From positions 117,268 through 181,267 of the forward strand of contig NZ_AUDM01000008.1 in assembly GCF_000425465.1 (NCBI RefSeq): a DNA stretch of 64,000 nt. The letters run 5' to 3'. The first letter of the stretch is position 1. Each line of letters starts with the position of its first letter. Source of the DNA: Flavobacterium filum DSM 17961 (GTDB lineage Bacteria; Bacteroidota; Bacteroidia; Flavobacteriales; Flavobacteriaceae). A program made the position numbers and the translations under genes. Shown in pieces: positions 8,555-17,741 of this stretch. The notes beneath the pieces were generated by a model. The model was not told the origin of the DNA. It was given only the letters and a program-made list of their open reading frames with translations, and did no database searches.

Positions 8555-9506
8555 AATGAGTTTGTTTTAGAAAGTATAAAATTTTTTCTTGATTTCTTCT
8601 AATTCGACCTAGCATATCCGCTAAAAAAGAAAAAATAGTCACGAGTAAACTCATCCCTAAAAGTGAAATCCCAATTATACCAAAACTCTTGTAGGGCGTT
8701 AAAGTATCGTTGATAATCCAATGAATTAATGCCCATCCGCCAAAGAATAAGCTTATCAGAAAAATAAATAAAGCAATCGATAAAAAGAATTGAAGTGGTT
8801 TATAATCTTTTAATGATTTGAATATAATAACTGAAGTTTTAGTAGCATAAAGAATCAAGCTATTAGCTACTCTAGAAATCCTATTGTCAAAATAGAACAC
8901 TGTAATTGGAACCTGTTCTACCTTAAATCCTTTGTTTAATAAATCAAGGATGGTTTCGTGAGTATAAGTAAAACTTCCATCTAAATTTAAACTTAACAAA
9001 GTATCTCTAGAATAAGCTCTAAAACCGCAGGAAGCATCTTGTATTTTTGTATTAGAAACGAAACTAACAATCTTATTTACTTGTTTATTACCCCAAAACT
9101 TAATGTTTGACATTTTATCGGGCTTACCGTCAGAAAATCTGATTCCTAAGCAAAAATCTGCTTTTTCTGACAATAAAGGTTCTAAAAGAAGGTCAATTTC
9201 ATTCACATCAAATTGTCCGTCAGCATCCATACTTACTAAAATGTCAGCATTTGATTTAATGGCATATTTTATTGCTGTTTGAAACGCCTCACCAACACCT
9301 TTGTTCTTCATATGACTTATAACAGTTGCACCATTCTTTTTTGCTTCTTCAACTGTTTTATCTGTACTACCATCATTGACTACTAATATTTCAATTTGTT
9401 CGAAATAATTAAAGTCTTTTTGCTTCAAAGAGTTAATAACATTTGAAATGGTTTCTTCTTCATTAAATGCGGGCATGTAGATTAATAATTTTTTGAGCAT
9501 ATGCAT
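8535..9506 (-). CDS. GtrB/DPM1-like GT2 glycosyltransferase (polyprenyl-phosphate sugar synthase)
   Basis: 323 residues. The GT-A domain starts with YMPAFNEEETI, has VVNDGSTDKT, and the metal-binding DXD as SMDADGQFD near residue 100. Two C-terminal hydrophobic segments (about 235-262 and 275-300) anchor it to the membrane, as in GtrB and related enzymes that load a sugar from a nucleotide donor onto undecaprenyl phosphate. Alternative ATGs exist at codons 1 and 3. It lies between the GT-C gene (7-base gap) and gtrA (20-base overlap). The sugar is unknown. Confidence 0.85.
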   Translation of the reverse strand: MHMLKKLLIYMPAFNEEETISNVINSLKQKDFNYFEQIEILVVNDGSTDKTVEEAKKNGATVISHMKNKGVGEAFQTAIKYAIKSNADILVSMDADGQFDVNEIDLLLEPLLSEKADFCLGIRFSDGKPDKMSNIKFWGNKQVNKIVSFVSNTKIQDASCGFRAYSRDTLLSLNLDGSFTYTHETILDLLNKGFKVEQVPITVFYFDNRISRVANSLILYATKTSVIIFKSLKDYKPLQFFLSIALFIFLISLFFGGWALIHWIINDTLTPYKSFGIIGISLLGMSLLVTIFSFLADMLGRIRRNQEKILYFLKQTHFEDPKK

Positions 9507-9513
9507 ACTGTAA

Positions 9514-10656
9514 TTATTTATAAAAAATTAAATACGATAATCTAATTTCGTTTACAATTAATAAAAGCGAAACTATTTGTGAAAAATAAATAAAATAAAT
9601 GTTTGACAAATTTAATTTTAAAAAAGCATAATAATAGCCAAGATAAATAATAGGTAATAAAACTAACCAATATCTGCTAAACCCAGTCCCTGCTAATATT
9701 AGACCAATAAAAACAAGACAGAAAGCAATTAAAAAGTATTTTGTTAATTCTATTTTTAAATTTTTGTAATAACCCCAAAAAATTAATAATAATAATATAA
9801 TGCTAATAGTATAATTTCTAATCCCGGTGATAGGAATAAATAATGATATAAAAGCAGGCACTCCATTTATTTTTTTAACTTCATAATGCTGTTCAAGACC
9901 TAATCCACATTTGATGTTATATAGTAAAATATTATCATCTGATTTAAAACGATTAAAGTAACTAATTTCACTAAGATTACTACTTTCAACAAAATAAACA
10001 TATTTAATCCAAAGGAATAAAGGTGTTGAGAATAATATGGAAATAACTATAAATTTTATTACTTGTTTTTTTGGATTTTTTATTAAGTCAAAATAGTAAA
10101 CCAATAAAAGCCCTCCTAACACTGCAAATAAATGTCGTGTGAATATTAAAATTATCAAGAAAATAAAAAGTCTTTTATAGTTGTGAATATTCTTCGGTTC
10201 GTTTAAGTAATACATAAAACCCCAAAATGAAAACATAACAATTGCTTCAGGATACAAAGATGAGTGACTTGAAATATAGCCAGAAGCAGTTATGATAAGT
10301 AATAATAATGAGTAGATGATTTTTTTCTCAATATTCAGTTTAACTAAAAGTAAAAAAACATATCTAAGTGCTAAAATAGTTAAAAGTATGTGCGTTATTT
10401 TATGTAAAATAAACCCTAATAACGGATAAGAATCAATTTTAAAAAAAGCCATCATAAATGGTATTATCGGAACAACAGATGATGGATAGTCTGTTTGATA
10501 ATATTTTCCTTTTAATATGTTTTCTGCAATTTGATAATAAGTTATTTCATCTCCACTTAATGTCAAAAAGATGCTTCTTAATGAAATAAGGAAAGTAAAT
10601 AAAAACAAAATGCTAAAAATTTTTTCCTCTTTTATAAATTCAAGTGTTTTTTTCAT
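9514..10656 (-). CDS. GT-C type membrane glycosyltransferase (GT39/ArnT-like)
   Basis: 380 residues with roughly ten hydrophobic segments. The first periplasmic loop has LSGDEITYYQIAENIL, the acidic DE followed by Y/A pattern seen in polyprenyl-phosphate-dependent GT-C enzymes (PMT, ArnT, Gtr type-specific proteins). It would transfer a sugar from a polyprenyl-phosphate carrier onto a glycan on the periplasmic side. It is the first gene of the reverse operon, with an exact promoter at 10710-10739. The acceptor is unknown, and family assignment rests on topology plus this one motif. Confidence 0.65.
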   Translation of the reverse strand: MKKTLEFIKEEKIFSILFLFTFLISLRSIFLTLSGDEITYYQIAENILKGKYYQTDYPSSVVPIIPFMMAFFKIDSYPLLGFILHKITHILLTILALRYVFLLLVKLNIEKKIIYSLLLLIITASGYISSHSSLYPEAIVMFSFWGFMYYLNEPKNIHNYKRLFIFLIILIFTRHLFAVLGGLLLVYYFDLIKNPKKQVIKFIVISILFSTPLFLWIKYVYFVESSNLSEISYFNRFKSDDNILLYNIKCGLGLEQHYEVKKINGVPAFISLFIPITGIRNYTISIILLLLIFWGYYKNLKIELTKYFLIAFCLVFIGLILAGTGFSRYWLVLLPIIYLGYYYAFLKLNLSNIYFIYFSQIVSLLLIVNEIRLSYLIFYK

Positions 10657-10709
10657 TCGAATAATTTGATTATAATTTCAAAGGGATTAATTATAGCTTA
10701 TTTGTTTTA

Positions 10710-10739
10710 CAAATATATAATTTTAGGATTGTTCACCAA
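10710..10739 (-). promoter_or_regulatory. Bacteroidetes-type promoter of the GT-C/gtrB/gtrA operon
   Basis: Reading the reverse strand, TTG (10737-10739) is followed by a 19-base spacer and TATATTTG (10710-10717). This matches the Bacteroidetes primary sigma factor consensus TTG-N19-TAnnTTTG exactly. It lies about 55 bases upstream of the start of the GT-C gene. Confidence 0.75.
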
Positions 10740-10922
10740 GTTTATTCTCATATTAAAAATGATATTCAACTTGAAATATATTGAAGATACTCAATACATA
10801 TTAATACGTATTTTCAATACTTGAAAAACTTTTTGAAATCATAAATAGACTACAATCAATTTTATTGTATTTTTACCACATAAAGAAATTTTCTTTTTAC
10901 GACCTAATTTTATTAAATTTTT

Positions 10923-12242
10923 GTGATTTTTAATTTTTTGAAATACATACAACCAATTTGGTATTTTAATTTAAAGCCAGTTAAAGATTATGGTTATTTT
11001 CCTAGTATTGCTCAACTCTCAAAAAATAATGTCTCAATAGAAATAGATAAACGCTATAAAGATAAAATTTCTCAAGAGAGAGATGTTGCATGGATAGCTT
11101 TTCAATCGGGTTTTATAAATTTGGAATATAAGAAAGATACTAATATTTGGGATGACTATGAATTACCCATAATTGATGAGTATATTTTTTTAAGGAAAAA
11201 TTTCCACTATGCTTGGGTAGTATATGTTTTATTGATAAGGATTATTACCTTTCATAATCCATTTAAAGAATTGTTTTGTTTTTTTAAAACAATTGGCATT
11301 AAAAAAGAAAAATATATTGAAAATCAATTTGAATATAAAAAATACGATCATTTTGAAAGCGAACTTATAAAAAGCAATCCTTTTGTTACTGTAATTATAC
11401 CAACATTAAATCGATATTCTTATTTAGAAGATGTGCTTAAAGATTTGGAACTTCAAGATTATAAAAATTTTGAAGTTATTGTAGTTGATCAATCTGAGCC
11501 ATTTAAAGAAGATTTTTATAAAGATAGAAACTTAAATTTACGCTATTGGTATCAACATGATAAAGCACTTTGGAAAGCTAGAAATGATGCAATTAAAAAT
11601 GCTAAAGGAGATTTAGTTTTATTATATGACGATGATTCAAGAGTTGAAGAAAATTGGATTTCTGAACATTTAAAAGTGTTAGATTTTTTTAAAGCTGATA
11701 TTTCATCAGGAGTTTCATTGAGTACAATTGGAGCTAAAATCCCTAAACACTATAGCTATTTTAGATGGAGTGAACAGTTAGATACAGGAAATGTATTATT
11801 GAAAAAAGAAATTTTTGATAAAATTGGCTATTTTGATTTAAAATTTGAAAAACAAAGAATGGGTGATGGGGAGTTTGGTTTACGTTGCTATCTTAATGGG
11901 TATAAAAACATATCTAATTTTAAAGCTAAAAGAATTCATTTAAAAGTTTCAGAGGGTGGGCTTAGACAAATGGGAAGTTGGGATGGTTGGCGACCTAAAA
12001 AGTTGTTTGGACCAAGACCAGTTCCTAGTGTTTTATACTTAACTAGAAAGTATTTTGGAAATAAATTAACGATATTATATATATTAAAAACGATACTACC
12101 CTCTCTTGTTCCTTATAAATTTAAAAAATATAGGTTTTTGAAAATAGTATCCTTTGTATTATTACCTATATTTTTGCCATTAGTACTTTTTCAAATTATT
12201 ACTTCATGGAAATTGGCAAGCGAGAAATTGATTGAAAATTAG
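10923..12242 (+). CDS. Glycosyltransferase family 2 with extended N-terminus
   Basis: 439 residues. About 150 residues of unrecognised sequence precede a GT2 domain: VTVIIPTLNRYSYLEDVL, then VVDQSE and the acidic metal-binding LLYDDDSRVEENW. MGDGEFGLRCYLNG supplies the later acidic site. A hydrophobic C-terminal segment (about 405-427) probably attaches it to the membrane. The start is GTG. It opens the second forward block, 266 bases from the divergent GT-C gene. Confidence 0.85.
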   Translation: MIFNFLKYIQPIWYFNLKPVKDYGYFPSIAQLSKNNVSIEIDKRYKDKISQERDVAWIAFQSGFINLEYKKDTNIWDDYELPIIDEYIFLRKNFHYAWVVYVLLIRIITFHNPFKELFCFFKTIGIKKEKYIENQFEYKKYDHFESELIKSNPFVTVIIPTLNRYSYLEDVLKDLELQDYKNFEVIVVDQSEPFKEDFYKDRNLNLRYWYQHDKALWKARNDAIKNAKGDLVLLYDDDSRVEENWISEHLKVLDFFKADISSGVSLSTIGAKIPKHYSYFRWSEQLDTGNVLLKKEIFDKIGYFDLKFEKQRMGDGEFGLRCYLNGYKNISNFKAKRIHLKVSEGGLRQMGSWDGWRPKKLFGPRPVPSVLYLTRKYFGNKLTILYILKTILPSLVPYKFKKYRFLKIVSFVLLPIFLPLVLFQIITSWKLASEKLIEN

Positions 12243-12344
12243 TGCTTAAAAAAAGAGTTTTATTGTTAATATTTGAAGATAAAAAAGTAAAATTCAGTTT
12301 AAATCATGAAGAAATTTTGAATATTAATATTTATAAATAATTGA

Positions 12345-13385
12345 ATGAAAGTACTTCAAGTAATTGATGAGTTGAAAATTGGTGGTGCAGAAAAAGTATA
12401 TGTTACTATTTGCAATACTCTTCATAAAAACAACGTTGAGGTATCTTGTTTGTTTTTACGCGAGGGAGGAGTGCTCTCAAAAGAGTTAAAAGAAATGAAT
12501 ACTTTTTTTCAACTTCATAGATATAATAAATGGAGCTTCAAAAAAATGTATGAATGTAGTAGAATAATTAAAAATTATCAAATTATTCATTGTCATTTAA
12601 GGCATGTTTACTTTTACATCAAGTTAATTTCAATAATTTTTAATGTCAAGGGAAAAATTATTTTTCACAATCATAGTTCAAAAAAGTTGAATAAATTCGA
12701 ACAATTCTTACTCAAACATTTATTTAAACCTAAATATTTGATATGTGTTGATAATTTTATGTTTGATGAATATTCAAAAATATTGAAAAATAAAGAACAT
12801 GAGATTTTCTTGTTAAAGAATATCATTCTAGTACATCCAAATAAAAATAGTGTTAAAAAGGATAAAAGTATATTTGAATTGGTACTTGTTGGCAATTTTA
12901 AAAAGAACAAAAACAATATTTTTGCAATTGAAATTGCTGAAAAACTAAAAAAAAGTTTACTATTGATTGGGAAAAATCAAGATCTTGTCTATTACAACCA
13001 ATTAAAGGAAAGAAAAGACACTTCTTTAGAAAAAATAATCATGATGGAAGATGTTGATGATGTAAATGATTATCTTAAAATGGCTCATTTTGGGTTAATG
13101 GTTTCATTAAAAGAAACCGGACCATTAGTGCTTCTTGAATACTTGAATAATGAATTACCTTTTTTGGCTTTTGATACTGGAGAGATTTCTAAGATGCTAA
13201 AGCCTCATTATCCAGAATTTTTTATAGATAATTTTGATGTAAATTCATGGGTAGAAAGGATAAATTTAATTTTTGCAAAGGAATATGATAAATCAAAAAT
13301 GCATAAAATTATAAATCAATATTTTGGCGAAGAGGAATTTTTTAAGAATTTAATGTTTATTTATAAATGTGTGCAAAAAAATTAA
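12345..13385 (+). CDS. Glycosyltransferase family 4
   Basis: 346 residues beginning MKVLQVIDELKIGGAEKV, the classic GT4 N-terminal strand with the GGAE loop. The C-terminal EX7E motif is ETGPLVLLE, followed by FDTGEISKML. A 102-base gap separates it from the GT2 gene, and its 3' end overlaps the next GT4 gene by 19 bases. Sugar specificity cannot be deduced. Confidence 0.88.
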   Translation: MKVLQVIDELKIGGAEKVYVTICNTLHKNNVEVSCLFLREGGVLSKELKEMNTFFQLHRYNKWSFKKMYECSRIIKNYQIIHCHLRHVYFYIKLISIIFNVKGKIIFHNHSSKKLNKFEQFLLKHLFKPKYLICVDNFMFDEYSKILKNKEHEIFLLKNIILVHPNKNSVKKDKSIFELVLVGNFKKNKNNIFAIEIAEKLKKSLLLIGKNQDLVYYNQLKERKDTSLEKIIMMEDVDDVNDYLKMAHFGLMVSLKETGPLVLLEYLNNELPFLAFDTGEISKMLKPHYPEFFIDNFDVNSWVERINLIFAKEYDKSKMHKIINQYFGEEEFFKNLMFIYKCVQKN

Positions 13386-14488
13386 CTATTGTTTCAGACA
13401 CGGCATTATTTTTTAACGGAAAATCATATTATGGTTTTGGGCCGGTTGTGAAAGAAATTGAATTTATAGAACATTTATTTGATCAAATAGTTTGGATTGG
13501 ATTTGATAGGCAAGATAGAATGAATGATTTATCTATGCGGAAAATTAACAGCAGTAAAATTAAATTTATTCTTTTAAATAGAGTTGGTGGGAAAAATATA
13601 AAATCAATTTTCGAGATACTATTATCTTATCCAAATTTTTTAAAAGTTATAAAAAATGAAATTATTGATTCAGATGTAATCCATACCAGAGCTCCGTCTC
13701 ATCCGGCACTTGCAGCTTTATTTTTGTCTTTTTTTTACAAAGATAAAATCTGGTGGAATAAATATGCTGGCGATTGGTCTCAAAAGAAACCTTCTTTTTC
13801 TTACGGTTTTCAGAGATGGTTGCTAAAAAAAGCGACCCATACTAAAGTTACAATTAATGGTTTTTGGGAGAAACAACCTTCACATTGTTATTCATTTGAA
13901 AATCCTTGTTTGACTTCATTCAACATTGAAGACGGAAAAAAATTGATGCTTAAAAGAGATTTTAATTTGCCATTTACATTTTGTTTTGTAGGAAGGTTAG
14001 AAGACGTTAAAGGGATACCTAGAATTATTGAAGCGTTAAAACAAATACAAATAGATTTAATTAAAGAAGTACATTTTATTGGAGATGGTAGAAAATTAGA
14101 AAATTATAAAAATCATTTATCTTTTTTAAATAATAAAGTTTACTTTCATGGCTTTTTAAATAGTGAAAAAGTACATTATTTTTTAAAAAAGTCTGATTTT
14201 ATTTTACTTCCTTCTGATTTAGAGGGTTTTCCAAAAGTTGTTGCCGAAGCCGCTTGTTTTGGTGTAATCCCAATCGTTTCAAATGCAGGTAGTATTTCAC
14301 ATTATGTAAATGATAAAAATGGTTTTCTTTGGGATATTAATTCAAATAGTGAATATAAAGAGGCTTTTATACATGCAATAAATGAAAAACCAGACGTACT
14401 TATTCAAAAATCAAAAGAAGTACTTTTATTAGCAGAAAAATTTACATTTGAAAAATATTTAGAAAAATTAAAAAAGCATATTTTATAG
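13367..14488 (+). CDS. Glycosyltransferase family 4
   Basis: 373 residues. The donor-binding half contains FCFVGRLEDVKGIPRIIEAL, a glycine-rich FIGDGRKLE loop and the EX7E motif EGFPKVVAE, followed by SNAGSISHYV. The start lies inside the preceding GT4 gene (19-base overlap), an arrangement that favours coupled translation. A methyltransferase gene follows after 30 bases. The likely role is one glycosidic linkage of the repeat unit. Confidence 0.88.
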   Translation: MCAKKLTIVSDTALFFNGKSYYGFGPVVKEIEFIEHLFDQIVWIGFDRQDRMNDLSMRKINSSKIKFILLNRVGGKNIKSIFEILLSYPNFLKVIKNEIIDSDVIHTRAPSHPALAALFLSFFYKDKIWWNKYAGDWSQKKPSFSYGFQRWLLKKATHTKVTINGFWEKQPSHCYSFENPCLTSFNIEDGKKLMLKRDFNLPFTFCFVGRLEDVKGIPRIIEALKQIQIDLIKEVHFIGDGRKLENYKNHLSFLNNKVYFHGFLNSEKVHYFLKKSDFILLPSDLEGFPKVVAEAACFGVIPIVSNAGSISHYVNDKNGFLWDINSNSEYKEAFIHAINEKPDVLIQKSKEVLLLAEKFTFEKYLEKLKKHIL

Positions 14489-14518
14489 TCTAATCAAACG
14501 AAGATCACATCTTGAATT

Positions 14519-15337
14519 ATGAAAACAAAAGAAGAAATATTAGATATTAATTTAAATCAAAAAGAATTTTATAATTCTAAAAAGAAAAATTTACCTACTA
14601 AAATATGGTCTTTTTTTAGGAGTGGACTTTTATCTTCAATTCGTAAAGAAGTTGGAATTCAAGAAATGGTATATTCTAAACATAAAGAGTGGCTTGCTGA
14701 TTTGTCAACAAAGAAAGTGTTAGATTTAGGTTGTTATTCAGGAAATAATTTGTCATTATATATTGCAGAAAATAGTAAAGAATATATTGGAATTGATTTA
14801 AGTGATATAGCAATAGAAAAATTATCAAAAAAATTAAGTCATCTACCAAATGCAAAAGCATTAGCAGTAGATTTTTTATCAGATGATGATTTCCCTGACA
14901 GTGAATTTGATATAATTTACGCTTATGGAGTATTGCATCATTTTCAAAATGTTAATCTTCTAATTGATCGTTTGAATTTGAAATTAGCAAAAGACGGTGT
15001 GATTATTAGTTATGATCCATTAGAAACAAGTTTACCAGTTAAACTAGTTAGAATTTTATACAGACCATTTCAATCAGATAAAGACTGGGAATGGCCTTTT
15101 ACAAAAAAAACGTTTCAGAGTTTTGAAAGTTCATTTGATATTGTTGAGAGAAGAGGTGTAATTGGAAAAATTAAATGGTTTTTTGTAATAAAATTATTAC
15201 CGATATCTAAAAGTAAAAAAAATGCTATTGGAAAGGCATGGAATTTATCTGATTGGGAAGAATCATCACATAGTCTAAATAAAATGTTTTCTTGCATGCA
15301 TCTAACAATGAAAATGAAGAAAAAATCCATTAATTGA
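14519..15337 (+). CDS. Class I SAM-dependent methyltransferase
   Basis: 272 residues. Motif I is VLDLGCYSGNNLSLY (about 62-76), followed by the acidic ribose-binding YIGIDLSDIAIEKL and FDIIYAYGVLHHF, the methyltransferase-11/12 pattern. It probably methylates a sugar or a terminal residue of the polysaccharide; a chain-terminating role is possible but not shown. It sits between a GT4 gene and the polymerase gene. Confidence 0.85.
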   Translation: MKTKEEILDINLNQKEFYNSKKKNLPTKIWSFFRSGLLSSIRKEVGIQEMVYSKHKEWLADLSTKKVLDLGCYSGNNLSLYIAENSKEYIGIDLSDIAIEKLSKKLSHLPNAKALAVDFLSDDDFPDSEFDIIYAYGVLHHFQNVNLLIDRLNLKLAKDGVIISYDPLETSLPVKLVRILYRPFQSDKDWEWPFTKKTFQSFESSFDIVERRGVIGKIKWFFVIKLLPISKSKKNAIGKAWNLSDWEESSHSLNKMFSCMHLTMKMKKKSIN

Positions 15338-15359
15338 AACTGTCTAGCAATTAGAGTTC

Positions 15360-16697
15360 ATGAAAAATAGAGAATATATCAAATTTATTTTAATTCATTT
15401 ATTAATAGGATTAATTCTTTATTTTATACCCTCTTTATCTAAAATTTATAGTTTCGGAACGTTTATAATTGCTTTAATCTGGGTTTTTAGAAATAAAAAC
15501 GCAAATGATGAAGCTTTAAAAGCAGCTGCTTATTTTGTTGGATCTGAGATTCTTATAAGGATGACGTATGGTTACTTTTTTTATGAACATACTAAATATA
15601 TTGTAATTATTATTCTTCTTTTGGGAATATATTTTAAAGGTTTTGCAAAAAACGCATTCCCTATTTGGACTTTTGCATTACTCTTAATTCCTGGGTTATT
15701 TGTTGCAATGTTAGATATTGGTCATGATCCTAGGTTCAGACAAATGGTTCTTTTTAATCTTTCAGGACCTATATGTTTAATAGTGGCTTCCTTGTATTGT
15801 TACATGTATAAAATTAAAATTGAAAAAATATATGAAGTTTTATTGTTTATAGGTTTACCAATATTAAGTACTTTAGTTTACATCATTATTTTTACACCTA
15901 ATTTAAAGGATTATTTTAAACATACAGGTTCGCAATTTGCAACTTCTGGTGGTTTCGGACCTAATCAAGTTGCAACAATTCTTGGACTTGGAATGTTTAT
16001 ATTTTTATCAAGAGTACTACTAAATTCTAAATCCAAATTACAACTAATTATTAATTTGATTTTAACATTATTATTATCTTACAGATGTTTAATAACTTTC
16101 TCCAGAGGAGGCTTAATCACAGGAATTATAATGATGGTTTTGTTAATTGGAATATTAACATTTAAAGTAAATAGCTTAGGTCGATTTAAAGTCTATAAAT
16201 TTTTTATCATATTAGCTTTTGGATTATTATTGGTTTGGACATATTCAACATTTATTACTTCAGGTTTTATTGAAAAAAGATACCTAAATCAAGATGCTTT
16301 AGGAAGAGAAAAAGCAGATTTATTATCAGGAAGAGAGAAAATATCCAGAACAGAAATTGATTTGTTTCTAAATAATCCTTTTTTAGGTGGAGGTGTTGGA
16401 TCTGGAACAGTTCTTAGAAAAGAATTTTATGAAGCTTCTGTTGCTTCTCATAATGAAATTACAAGAATGATAGGTGAGCATGGAACATTAGGAATTTTAT
16501 CTTTGATTTTATTGCTAACAACACCTTTAATTTTGTATATCGATAATAAAAATCATTTGTTTTTATTGTGTTTTCTTGCATTTTGGTTTCTTACTTTAAA
16601 TCATGCTGCTATGAGAATTGCAGCTCCAGCATTTATTTATTCTCTTACGTTATTAAAAATAATTAAAGATGAAAAACATATTATACGTAGGAAATAA
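15360..16697 (+). CDS. O-antigen polymerase/ligase-like membrane protein (Wzy_C family)
   Basis: 445 residues, largely hydrophobic, with about 10-12 membrane segments. A long periplasmic loop contains NPFLGGGVGSG and ASHNEITRMIGEHGTLG, corresponding to the conserved His/Glu/Gly pattern of the Wzy_C (O-antigen ligase/polymerase) family. The upstream loop TFSRGGLITG is also typical. It would polymerise repeat units or ligate the glycan to its carrier on the periplasmic side; the family alone does not separate the two. It overlaps the following GT4 gene by 29 bases. Confidence 0.85.
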   Translation: MKNREYIKFILIHLLIGLILYFIPSLSKIYSFGTFIIALIWVFRNKNANDEALKAAAYFVGSEILIRMTYGYFFYEHTKYIVIIILLLGIYFKGFAKNAFPIWTFALLLIPGLFVAMLDIGHDPRFRQMVLFNLSGPICLIVASLYCYMYKIKIEKIYEVLLFIGLPILSTLVYIIIFTPNLKDYFKHTGSQFATSGGFGPNQVATILGLGMFIFLSRVLLNSKSKLQLIINLILTLLLSYRCLITFSRGGLITGIIMMVLLIGILTFKVNSLGRFKVYKFFIILAFGLLLVWTYSTFITSGFIEKRYLNQDALGREKADLLSGREKISRTEIDLFLNNPFLGGGVGSGTVLRKEFYEASVASHNEITRMIGEHGTLGILSLILLLTTPLILYIDNKNHLFLLCFLAFWFLTLNHAAMRIAAPAFIYSLTLLKIIKDEKHIIRRK

Positions 16698-17679
16698 ATT
16701 ATCTAAACATGGAATTAATGTTACTTCAATTGAAACATTAGGGCCTCTACTCGAACAATCGGGCTTTAAAGTCATTTATACATCTTCAGTTAAAAATATA
16801 TTTTTTAGAATAATCGATATGATTTTTACATTAATTTTTAATGTAAAGAGAATCGATTTTATTCTTATTGATACTTATAGTACTTCTGCTTATTGGTATG
16901 CTGTTATTATTTCTTCTTTATCTAAGCTATTCAGGATTAAGTATGTTTTAATTTTAAGAGGTGGTAATTTACCAAGCAGATTATCATCAAATCCCAATTC
17001 AATGAATTTTATTTTAAATAATTCGATTTGTAATTGTGTTCCTTCTAAATATCTATATACTTCATTTATGAATGCCGGAATTTCTAAATTAAAGTACATT
17101 CCTAATAATTTGGATATTAAGCAATATGATTTCAAAAAGAGAGAAGTTTTTTTTCCAAAAATATTATGGGTTAGGGCATTTGAAAAAATTTATAATCCAG
17201 AAATGGCTTTTAGAGTTTTTGCTGGCTTGAAAGAAAAATATTCGAATGCTTCTTTTTGTATGATTGGGCCATTTAAAGGAATTTCAGAACAAAGCGTAAG
17301 AGATTTATCTGTAAAATATGAAATAGAAGTCGAAATTACAGGTGCATTAAAAAAAAGCGAATGGATTTTAAAATCTACCGATTATGATATATTCATTAAT
17401 ACGACTTTTGTTGATAATACGCCAATTAGCGTAATGGAAGCAATGGCATTAGGTTTACCTGTAATTAGCACAAATGTTGGAGGAATTCCATATTTATTAG
17501 ATGATAAAAATGATGCGATTTTAGTAGAAAGTAATGATGTAAAACAGATGGTCGATTCTATTGTTAACATAATTGAGAATCCTAGTTTAGGCATTAATTT
17601 AACTTTAAAGGCCCGAAAAAAGGTTGAACAATTTGATTGGGAAATTGTTAAAAACCAATGGAAAGAAATTTTAAAATAA
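16669..17679 (+). CDS. Glycosyltransferase family 4
   Basis: 336 residues. The C-terminal half has ILWVRAFEKIYNPEMAF and, at the EX7E site, DNTPISVME, so the first acidic residue is Asp instead of Glu; then AMALGLPVISTNVGGIPYLL. This DNTP variant is frequent in a GT4 subgroup. It starts within the end of the polymerase gene (29-base overlap). The sugar-1-phosphate transferase follows after 62 bases. Substrate unknown. Confidence 0.87.
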   Translation: MKNILYVGNKLSKHGINVTSIETLGPLLEQSGFKVIYTSSVKNIFFRIIDMIFTLIFNVKRIDFILIDTYSTSAYWYAVIISSLSKLFRIKYVLILRGGNLPSRLSSNPNSMNFILNNSICNCVPSKYLYTSFMNAGISKLKYIPNNLDIKQYDFKKREVFFPKILWVRAFEKIYNPEMAFRVFAGLKEKYSNASFCMIGPFKGISEQSVRDLSVKYEIEVEITGALKKSEWILKSTDYDIFINTTFVDNTPISVMEAMALGLPVISTNVGGIPYLLDDKNDAILVESNDVKQMVDSIVNIIENPSLGINLTLKARKKVEQFDWEIVKNQWKEILK

Positions 17680-17741
17680 TGTATTAACGTTTTTTTAAAA
17701 TTGCTAAATTGCATGCTTAATTTAACTGCCAATAAATCAAC

